Assembly (NCBI GenBank): GCA_902795555.1
Contig: CADBLV010000386.1
Coordinates: 1-14,903 of the forward strand
DNA length: 14,903 nucleotides
Direction of reading: 5' to 3'
DNA from: an uncultured Eubacteriales bacterium
GTDB lineage: Bacteria > Bacillota_A > Clostridia > Christensenellales > Aristaeellaceae
Below are positions 7,393 through 14,032 of the stretch, one piece after another. A program made the translations under genes and the position numbers. The first letter of the stretch is position 1; the number at the start of each line of letters is the position of its first letter. Under the pieces are notes generated by a model. The model searched no databases. It was not told the DNA's origin and saw only the letters and a list, made by a program, of their open reading frames with translations.

Positions 7393-9168
7393 ATGGAAAA
7401 AGAACTGTTTATCAAAGAGGTGGCGCAGGGGATCTATCTGATGGATGAAGCCCATGAAGCCACAGGATATCTGATCATCGGCGAGGACAAAGCCTGTGTG
7501 ATCGACACGATGAACGGATACAACGACCTGCATCAGGCAGTGAGGAAAATCACGGATAAACCTCTCATGGTCATCAACACCCACGGTCACCCGGATCACA
7601 TTTTCGGGAATGTCTATTTCGACCGTGCCTTTATGCATCCGGCGGATCTGCCCCTGGCGCGCACATTTATCGAAGATCCTGAATTTGTCAGCTTCTGTGA
7701 GGAACATCATCTGCGGATGCCGCCCTTTGACGAGGTTCGGGAAGGCGATGTGTTCGATCTGGGCGGCAGGCATCTGGAGGTATATGAGCTTCCGGGGCAT
7801 ACGCCCGGCGGAATCGTGCTGCTGCTTCGGGAAGACCGGATTCTCTTTACCGGCGACAGCGTGAACCATCATCTGTGGATGCAGCTGGAAGGCTGCGCGC
7901 CGCCGGATGAATTTGTCCAAAGCCTGGACAGGATTCTGTTTCTGGAGGAAAAGGCGGACCGGATCCTGCATGGCCACGCCCGGGATTTTGACGACATTTC
8001 CCTGCTCCGCTGCCTGCGGATCGGCGCGGAGGAGCTGGCGCTGGGGCGAACGGAAAACGACAGGCCTTATCGCTATTTTGCCGGAGAGGCCGCGCAGCAT
8101 CCGTTCTCCTGCCTGCCGGGCCGGCACTATTCACAGGACGATCATGTGATCTGCTATTCTCCGGAAAACATGGGAAAAGGCGGATGTCCGCTGCGGGACA
8201 GAACGCTGAAGACGCTCCTGGAAGACCCGGCCATTGCCGACATTGCCCCGGAGGCGATCAGCAAATGGGATCTGTCGAAAGAGCCGTTTTATCTCTGGAC
8301 GCTGAAAGAGATGGCGGACAAAATGGGATGGCAGAACCTGGAAAGAGGCTTTGGCAGGCTGCTCCAGGCCGCTCAGACGGATTATTTTTTCCCGCTGTAT
8401 TCGGAGGAAGAATGCCAAAACGCCCCGGAGAAACGGAATCGGAACCTGGTTTACTTCCCCTCCGACGATCCGTCCGCGGATGGAAGGCCTTTCATCCTGC
8501 TCATTCCCGGAGGCGGCTTTGTCAATGTCTGGAATCTGACGGAAGGCTGGCCCGTCGCTCAGCACTTCAATGCCCGCGGATATCACGTCCTGATCCTGAC
8601 CTATCAGGTGAAAACGGAACGCGCCGCCGTAAAGGCCATGGATGATATCGCCCGGGCGATGGAAATCATCCATTCCAATCGGGACAGATTCCGGGTGGAT
8701 CCTCAGAATTATATCACCTGCGGCTTCTCCGCCGGCGGCTATCTCGTGTGCCTGTGGAATACGGAAAAGGGATACAGCGCCTTCGGTCTCCCGAAGCCCC
8801 GGGCCTGCTTCCCGGTCTATCCTGTCACCTCCTATCGCCTGATGGCCGCGGAAGAATGGAACGAAGGGGAAGATCCGGATCAGTTCGCGAAAAACAGTGT
8901 CGGCGTCTCCATGGCGGAAGCGTGCAACAGCTGCTTTGAGATTCCGCTGCACGTCGCCGGCTTCCCGCCCACCGCGATTTTCCTCGCGGCGGAAGATCAG
9001 CTGGTGCCTCCGGATCATTCCCGGAATCTGGCCCGGGCCCTTGAGGAAGCGGGAATCCCCTGCTGTCTGGAAATCGGACCGACCGGCGGCCACGGCTTCT
9101 CCGACGGAACAGGCATGTGCATGGAGGGCTGGCCCGAAAGAGCCATCGACTGGTTTGAAAAGCTATAA
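7393..9168 (+). CDS. Fusion of MBL-fold metallo-hydrolase and alpha/beta-hydrolase esterase
   Basis: A 591-residue two-enzyme fusion, predicted cytoplasmic (no signal peptide). Residues 1 to about 215 are a metallo-beta-lactamase-fold hydrolase with the complete metal set: HGHPDH (H64, H66, D68, H69), H136, D155 in TGDS and H195. Residues about 350-591 are an alpha/beta-hydrolase resembling the carbohydrate-esterase/BD-FAE-like group. They show the oxyanion strand IPGGGF (371-376), nucleophile S446 in GFSAGG, likely acid D535 in AAEDQLVPP and H567 in GGHGFS. Both active sites look intact. A mostly helical stretch at about 265-330 joins them and I do not recognise it. AGGAGG lies 5 bases before the ATG. 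The fusion suggests two successive hydrolytic steps on one compound, perhaps deacylation and ester or lactone opening, but no substrate can be named. Confidence 0.88.
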   Translation: MEKELFIKEVAQGIYLMDEAHEATGYLIIGEDKACVIDTMNGYNDLHQAVRKITDKPLMVINTHGHPDHIFGNVYFDRAFMHPADLPLARTFIEDPEFVSFCEEHHLRMPPFDEVREGDVFDLGGRHLEVYELPGHTPGGIVLLLREDRILFTGDSVNHHLWMQLEGCAPPDEFVQSLDRILFLEEKADRILHGHARDFDDISLLRCLRIGAEELALGRTENDRPYRYFAGEAAQHPFSCLPGRHYSQDDHVICYSPENMGKGGCPLRDRTLKTLLEDPAIADIAPEAISKWDLSKEPFYLWTLKEMADKMGWQNLERGFGRLLQAAQTDYFFPLYSEEECQNAPEKRNRNLVYFPSDDPSADGRPFILLIPGGGFVNVWNLTEGWPVAQHFNARGYHVLILTYQVKTERAAVKAMDDIARAMEIIHSNRDRFRVDPQNYITCGFSAGGYLVCLWNTEKGYSAFGLPKPRACFPVYPVTSYRLMAAEEWNEGEDPDQFAKNSVGVSMAEACNSCFEIPLHVAGFPPTAIFLAAEDQLVPPDHSRNLARALEEAGIPCCLEIGPTGGHGFSDGTGMCMEGWPERAIDWFEKL

Positions 9169-9204
9169 AAAAACAGAAAACCAGTGTTATTTTGAACAAG
9201 CTTA

Positions 9205-9213
9205 TGATAGAAT
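9205..9213 (+). promoter_or_regulatory. Candidate extended -10 promoter for the synthase/MATE pair
   Basis: TGATAGAAT fits the extended -10 form TGnTATAAT with one mismatch. No good -35 box is seen 16-18 bases upstream, though the region is AT-rich. The leader to the ATG at 9314 would be about 95 bases. It abuts the hairpin at 9217-9247, so only one of the two signals may be real. Confidence 0.35.
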
Positions 9214-9216
9214 GAG

Positions 9217-9247
9217 ATGATGTGCTTTCCGGCCGGCGGGGCATCAT
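9217..9247 (+). terminator. Terminator-like hairpin ahead of the synthase gene
   Basis: ATGATG (9217-9222) pairs with CATCAT (9242-9247), with wobble pairs extending inward to a GGCC loop. The run after it is T-rich (TTTATTCGTCATTTTCTTTTT). It sits 48 bases after the hydrolase stop, so it could end that transcript. If transcription starts at the candidate promoter it could instead fold at the 5' end of the synthase leader. Confidence 0.4.
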
Positions 9248-9302
9248 TTATTCGTCATTTTCTTTTTCCATTCGTTCTTCCGGCCGGGTCAGCGCACAAG
9301 AA

Positions 9303-9308
9303 AGGAGG
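9303..9308 (+). promoter_or_regulatory. Ribosome binding site of the synthase gene
   Basis: A perfect AGGAGG lies 5 bases before the ATG at 9314 and supports that start. Confidence 0.85.
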
Positions 9309-9313
9309 TTCCG

Positions 9314-12300
9314 ATGAGCAATTTGGACGCGCTGAGCGTCAGTGAAAGGCTGGAAGCTGACAAATCTCTGAACAATCTTTTTACGATCCTTCGGGAATAC
9401 GGAGAGGCTACCGCCGCCCTGTGGCTGAACGGGGAGCAGGAGATGTCCCGTTCCTACGCGGAGATGGCCCGGCGAGCCGATGATTACGCCGCCTGCCTGC
9501 AGTCCCTGGTTCCGGACGGCGGATGGATCGCTCTGGCAGTGGACACCTGCTATGAATGGCCCAGTCTGTACTGGGGGATCCTGCGGAGCGGGCACAACGC
9601 CCTGCTGCTGGACGCCGGAGCAGGCGATCCGATGATCCAGGGCCTGCTGGATGAAGCGGGATGTAAAATCATCATCAGCCGGAAGCCCCGGGGGCTGGCC
9701 GGCAATATTCGTCAGATCGATTATAAAACCGTCAAGGACGCGCCGCGGATCATCGGCTTTGAGCCGACCTGGGGGGAATATACCGCCATGTGCACCAGCG
9801 GCACCACCGGCCGAAGCCGCATCTATGCCTACAATGGGGAAGCGATCTGCGAGCAGGCTCTGAAATCCGTGTCGGTTTTCCGGAACAACCAGCGGATTAT
9901 CGGCCTGGATAACACCGGCCGGCGGATCCTGTGCTTCCTACCCTTCCATCATGTGCTGGGCTTCATGGCCTGCGTCATCTGGGCCCATTTCATGGGCATG
10001 AGCTGTGTATACCTGCCGGATCGGACGCCTTCCTCGATTCAGCGCGCCTGCCGGCACTTCCCGCCCCACATGGCCGTTGTGGTGCCCCTCGTCGGAAACA
10101 GCCTGGTCAAATCGCTGGAGCGGACGCTGAAAAAGGAGTCCGCCGGAAAGCGGACTCAGTTCAAACTGATGACCGGGCTGAGCCTGGGGCTGCAGCGCAT
10201 CGCGCCGGCCCGGACGCTGGGCTGGGCGGAAAAGAAGGTCTTCCGGGAGATCACGCCCAAACTGCTCGGATCGGAGCTGGACGTGCTGATCCTCGGCGGA
10301 AGCCACGCCCCGGCGGAAACGCTGCGCACCCTGAACGCCCTGGGATACTACACCGTGGTGGGCTACGGCATGACAGAAACCGCCATCAACGGCTTTGAAA
10401 ATGCCATGAGTCTGAAATACCGGCTGAACGGCTCTGTCGGCGCGGCCCTGGGAACTGCGGAATACCGGATTGCCGGAGCAGACCGGCCCGGCCAAAGCGG
10501 CGAACTGCAGGTGCGGGGCCCGGGAATTCATTCCGGACGCCTGGTTTCCGGGGAAATGCTGCCGCCCGACACGCTGGAGGACGGCTGGTATCCCACGGGG
10601 GACATCGCCGAAATGGACGCCGGCGGTCGCGTCTATATCAAAGGCCGCCTGAAGGATGTCATCATCAATGAGTCCGGGGAAAACGTCTATCCCGATGACA
10701 TGGAGGATGCCTTTGCTTCCCTCCGGGGCGTGGAGCAGCTCAGCGTGGTGGGCTTCCGCCGAAATAAGCGGGACAGCAACGAGGATATCGTGCTGGTGAT
10801 GAACGTCGGAGAAAACTATTCCGACAGCGAATATCTCAACACCCTGGCGGGGCAGGTCGCGGCCGCGAACAGCCGCCTCCCGCTGTATACTCAGCTGGAT
10901 CGGGCCATTGTGACGCCCTCCGTCCTGCCCCTGGTCAGCGGCATCAAAGTCAAGCGCATTGAGCTCAAGCGCCTATGGGAAGAGAAGGAACTGATTTACC
11001 GTGAGCTGGATCTGCATGAGGGCAGCGCCGGCAGCGAAGTCGGCGCCTCAGGGAAGGAAAGCAGCCCGGCCGCCGTGCGGGATGAAATTCGCCGGAAGGT
11101 TCGGGCCTTGTATGCCGAAGCCCTGGAAATTCCCGAAAGCGAGATCGGCGATAACGCTCATTTCATTGAGGATCTGCAGGGAGACAGCCTGCAGGTGCTC
11201 TCTATGGCGCTGAAAGCCGAGGAGGAATGGGGCATCACCATTCCCGCGGAGGAATACGGTCAGTGCGCCACCGTCAACGGCATGGCCCAGGTGGTCGAAG
11301 CGCTGCTGAAGGGCCCTGTGCAGGAAAACCGCGCCGCGGAACGGGTGCCCGTGCGGCCCATCACCCGATTTGAGGACACGCCGGAATATCTCCATTTCGT
11401 GGAGCGGCAAAAGGCGCTGGTCGGCAGCGGCGATAATCCCTACTTCGTCGCGCATGAATCCCCGCTGCTGGACACCGGCATCGTCGACGGAAAGGAAATT
11501 CTGGAATTCGGCAGCTACAACTATGTCGGCATGAGCGGCCGGAAAGAAGTGAAGGAAGCCGCCAAGGCCGCCATCGATAAATACGGCACCAGCGCCAGCG
11601 GCAGCCGTCTGCTGGCCGGTGAAAAGATGGTCCATAAAGAACTGGAAGCGGAGAGCGCCGATTGGAAGCACACGGAGGACGCGATTGTCTGCGTCGGCGG
11701 TCACTCCACGAATGTCACCTTCGTCGGCAATTTCTGCGGAAAGAACGACCTGATTCTCTATGACGCCCTGGCACACAACTCCATCGAGCAGGGATGTAAG
11801 CTCAGCGATGCCACTTCCCGCCCCTTCCCCCACAGCGATCCGAAGGCGCTGGAAACCATCCTGAAGAGTCAGCGGGCTTATTATGAAAAAGTGCTGATCG
11901 TCATCGAAGGCGCCTACAGCATGGACGGAGATATCGCCCCTGTGCCGGAATTCGTGCGGATCAAGAAGGAATACGGATGCTTCCTGATGGTTGATGAAGC
12001 CCACAGCGCCTGCGTCATCGGGAAAACCGGCGGCGGAGTGGATGAGTATTTCGGCCTGGACGGCAATGACATCGACATCAAGTACGGCACTCTGAGCAAA
12101 GGTCTGGGCACCTGCGGCGGATATCTGGCCGGGAAAAAATGCCTGATCGACTATCTGCGATATAACATGCCGGGCTTCGTCTTCTCCGTGGGCATCTCCC
12201 CGGCCCTGGCTGCGGGATCCCTGGCCGCGATCCGGACCCTCCGGGCCCATCCGGAGATCATGGAACATCTGCGCACGGCCATCCGCTCCTTCGCGGAAAG

Positions 12301-12583
12301 CGCCCGGCGGCGGCATCTGGATATCTGTCTGGCCGGCGAAACCGCGGTGCTGCCCGTGCTGGTCGGCAAGGATGAGGATGCGTGGCTTCTGTCCAACGAG
12401 CTGAAAAAGCGCGGGGTCAGCGTTCCTCCTGCCATGTATCCGGCCGTTCCCAAAGGCAAGGCCCGGCTGCGCTTCTGTGTCATCAGTGAGCATAAGCCGG
12501 AGCAGATTGAAAAAGCCCTGGACATTCTGGAAGCAACCGCCCGGGAATTCGGCATCGAGCTGCCACGGCGGCATTATGATTGA
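9314..12583 (+). CDS. Acyl-AMP ligase / acyl carrier protein / alpha-oxoamine synthase fusion
   Basis: A 1089-residue three-part synthase. Residues about 20-565 are an acyl-activating adenylating enzyme: TSGTTG (161-166), YGMTET (351-356), YPTGD (426-430), GRLKDVIINESGENVYP (444-460) and the C-terminal lysine in SGIKVKR (K545). Residues about 588-668 are a carrier protein with GDSLQ (623-627) and S625 for phosphopantetheine. Residues about 690-1085 are a fold-type I PLP enzyme of the alpha-oxoamine synthase family (BioF, Kbl, serine palmitoyltransferase, CqsA). It shows SGSRLLAG (762-769), H821, VDEAHS (893-898, D894 and H897), Schiff-base K929 in TLSKG and RLRF (1051-1054). Inferred reaction: an acid is activated, loaded on S625 and condensed with an amino acid, losing CO2 to release an alpha-amino ketone. 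A phosphopantetheinyl transferase must come from elsewhere. Substrates are unknown. A MATE gene follows at 26 bases. Confidence 0.92.
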   Translation: MSNLDALSVSERLEADKSLNNLFTILREYGEATAALWLNGEQEMSRSYAEMARRADDYAACLQSLVPDGGWIALAVDTCYEWPSLYWGILRSGHNALLLDAGAGDPMIQGLLDEAGCKIIISRKPRGLAGNIRQIDYKTVKDAPRIIGFEPTWGEYTAMCTSGTTGRSRIYAYNGEAICEQALKSVSVFRNNQRIIGLDNTGRRILCFLPFHHVLGFMACVIWAHFMGMSCVYLPDRTPSSIQRACRHFPPHMAVVVPLVGNSLVKSLERTLKKESAGKRTQFKLMTGLSLGLQRIAPARTLGWAEKKVFREITPKLLGSELDVLILGGSHAPAETLRTLNALGYYTVVGYGMTETAINGFENAMSLKYRLNGSVGAALGTAEYRIAGADRPGQSGELQVRGPGIHSGRLVSGEMLPPDTLEDGWYPTGDIAEMDAGGRVYIKGRLKDVIINESGENVYPDDMEDAFASLRGVEQLSVVGFRRNKRDSNEDIVLVMNVGENYSDSEYLNTLAGQVAAANSRLPLYTQLDRAIVTPSVLPLVSGIKVKRIELKRLWEEKELIYRELDLHEGSAGSEVGASGKESSPAAVRDEIRRKVRALYAEALEIPESEIGDNAHFIEDLQGDSLQVLSMALKAEEEWGITIPAEEYGQCATVNGMAQVVEALLKGPVQENRAAERVPVRPITRFEDTPEYLHFVERQKALVGSGDNPYFVAHESPLLDTGIVDGKEILEFGSYNYVGMSGRKEVKEAAKAAIDKYGTSASGSRLLAGEKMVHKELEAESADWKHTEDAIVCVGGHSTNVTFVGNFCGKNDLILYDALAHNSIEQGCKLSDATSRPFPHSDPKALETILKSQRAYYEKVLIVIEGAYSMDGDIAPVPEFVRIKKEYGCFLMVDEAHSACVIGKTGGGVDEYFGLDGNDIDIKYGTLSKGLGTCGGYLAGKKCLIDYLRYNMPGFVFSVGISPALAAGSLAAIRTLRAHPEIMEHLRTAIRSFAESARRRHLDICLAGETAVLPVLVGKDEDAWLLSNELKKRGVSVPPAMYPAVPKGKARLRFCVISEHKPEQIEKALDILEATAREFGIELPRRHYD

Positions 12584-12597
12584 AAACATCATGTAAT

Positions 12598-12603
12598 GAG
12601 GAG
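12598..12603 (+). promoter_or_regulatory. Ribosome binding site of the MATE gene
   Basis: GAGGAG lies 6 bases before the ATG at 12610 in the 26-base gap after the synthase stop. It supports this start over an in-frame TTG at 12580 that would overlap the synthase. Confidence 0.75.
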
Positions 12604-12609
12604 CGCCTT

Positions 12610-13977
12610 ATGGCTGACAGTCACGTAACCGATCTGACCTGCGGGCCCATCTGGTCCCAGCTGATCCGTTTCGCCTATCCCCTGATGCTGGGGAATCTGT
12701 TTCAGCTGTCCTATAACATGGTGGATACGATCGTCATCGGCCGCTTCTCCGGCAGCGCGAGCCTCGCCGCCGTGGGCACCTGCGACCAGATCATGACCCT
12801 GCTGATTCTGGGCGTCAGCGGCGTTTGCATCGGCGCGTCGGTCCTGATGGGGAATTTCTTCGGCGCCCGGGACCATGAGCGGCTGCTGGAAGAAATGAAA
12901 ACCACGGTTTGCATGGGGCTGATCTTCGCCCTGATCGTGCTGGCCGCCGGGCTCCCGCTCGCGCCGGCCATCTTTCGCCTCATGAACGTGCAGCCGGAAG
13001 CCCTGGATGATGCCTCCGCTTATCTGCGGATCATCTTCCTCGGAATGCCTTTCACCTGTCTGTATAATATCTACGGCGCCGCGCTGCGCAGCGTGGGGGA
13101 TTCCCGCACGCCGGTCCGGTTTCTGGTGGTGGCCTGCCTGATCAATATCGCGTTGGATCTGGCTCTGGTCGCCGGTCTGAAGATGGGCGTCACAGGCGCC
13201 GCCCTGGCCACGGTCGGCGCCCAGGGCGTCAGCGCCCTGCTCTGCATCCGGCATGTGAATCGCCATGTGCCGGAGCTTTGCTTTTCCCCGAAAACCCTGC
13301 ACATCAACCGGGCCCTGGCCCGGCGGACCCTGGCCTACGGCATCCTGACCGCCCTGCAGCAATGCGCCCAGCCCATCGGAAACATCATCATCCAGGGCAG
13401 CGTGAACACGCTGGGCGTCTCCGCCGCGGCAGCCTACAGCGCTGTCCGGAAAATCGAGGATATCGGCCTGCTGCCGGGGCGAAGCATCTCCACAGCCATG
13501 ACAGCCTTTCTGGCCCAGAACGAAGGGGCCGGTAACCACGGCCGCACCGAGGAAGGATATCGGAAAGGCATGCTGATTGAGCTCTGCGCAGGTCTGCTGA
13601 TCAGTGCCGTCGTGCTGCTGCTGCGTTCCCCTCTGATGTCCCTGTTCACCGCGGATGAAACGATGATCGCCCTGGGGGTACATTATTTTGATGTGATCGG
13701 CTATTGCTACTGGCTGCCGCATCTGTCCAACGGCCTGCAGGGGTATTACCGGGGCACCGGTTCCATGAAAGCGTCCCTGCTGGGCAGCCTGACGCAAATC
13801 ACCGTCCGGGTGGTCGTCACCCTGGTGATGGTTCCGCGGATGGGCATCGGCGGCGTCGGCATCGCCTGCGTGGCCGGCTGGTCCGCCATGCTGCTCTGGG
13901 GGCTCCCCTGGCAGCGGGTCATTCGCCGGCGGATTGCCCAAAGGGCAAATCAAATCGCTGAGGAGCCGCCCCTCTGA
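12610..13977 (+). CDS. MATE family efflux transporter
   Basis: A 455-residue membrane protein of the MATE family, which exports drugs and natural products using a sodium or proton gradient. The length and the repeated hydrophobic segments fit the usual 12 membrane helices in two six-helix halves. Family marks include the N-terminal PLMLGNLFQLSYNMVDT stretch, ALRSVGDSRTP (158-168) after helix 4-5, and the second-half counterpart GYYRGTGSMKAS. The C-terminus is a basic cytoplasmic tail. It begins 26 bases after the synthase stop with its own ribosome binding site, so the two are almost certainly one transcript. By position it is the best candidate exporter of the synthase product, or a self-protection pump; the sequence itself does not show what it carries. 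No clear terminator follows it in 13978-14032. Confidence 0.94.
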   Translation: MADSHVTDLTCGPIWSQLIRFAYPLMLGNLFQLSYNMVDTIVIGRFSGSASLAAVGTCDQIMTLLILGVSGVCIGASVLMGNFFGARDHERLLEEMKTTVCMGLIFALIVLAAGLPLAPAIFRLMNVQPEALDDASAYLRIIFLGMPFTCLYNIYGAALRSVGDSRTPVRFLVVACLINIALDLALVAGLKMGVTGAALATVGAQGVSALLCIRHVNRHVPELCFSPKTLHINRALARRTLAYGILTALQQCAQPIGNIIIQGSVNTLGVSAAAAYSAVRKIEDIGLLPGRSISTAMTAFLAQNEGAGNHGRTEEGYRKGMLIELCAGLLISAVVLLLRSPLMSLFTADETMIALGVHYFDVIGYCYWLPHLSNGLQGYYRGTGSMKASLLGSLTQITVRVVVTLVMVPRMGIGGVGIACVAGWSAMLLWGLPWQRVIRRRIAQRANQIAEEPPL

Positions 13978-14020
13978 GGAATAAATCTGTAAACCCCAAC
14001 CTCGGGCAATGGACAAACCA

Positions 14021-14025
14021 AGGAG
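14021..14025 (+). promoter_or_regulatory. Ribosome binding site of the heparinase-like gene
   Basis: AGGAG lies 7 bases before the ATG at 14033 and identifies the start of the partial gene at the window end. Confidence 0.7.
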
Positions 14026-14032
14026 CGTTTTC

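Noticed and set aside
11048..12592. 514-codon open frame on the minus strand opposite the synthase
   Set aside because: It lies wholly opposite the PLP and carrier domains, which have intact motifs. Its product is compositionally odd (rich in G, Q, H, D) and shows no family motif; GC-rich third positions on the coding strand create such shadows.
13978..14032. Possible terminator after the MATE gene
   Set aside because: Only a weak GAGG/CCTC pairing at the end of the gene and no T-run; not enough to call.
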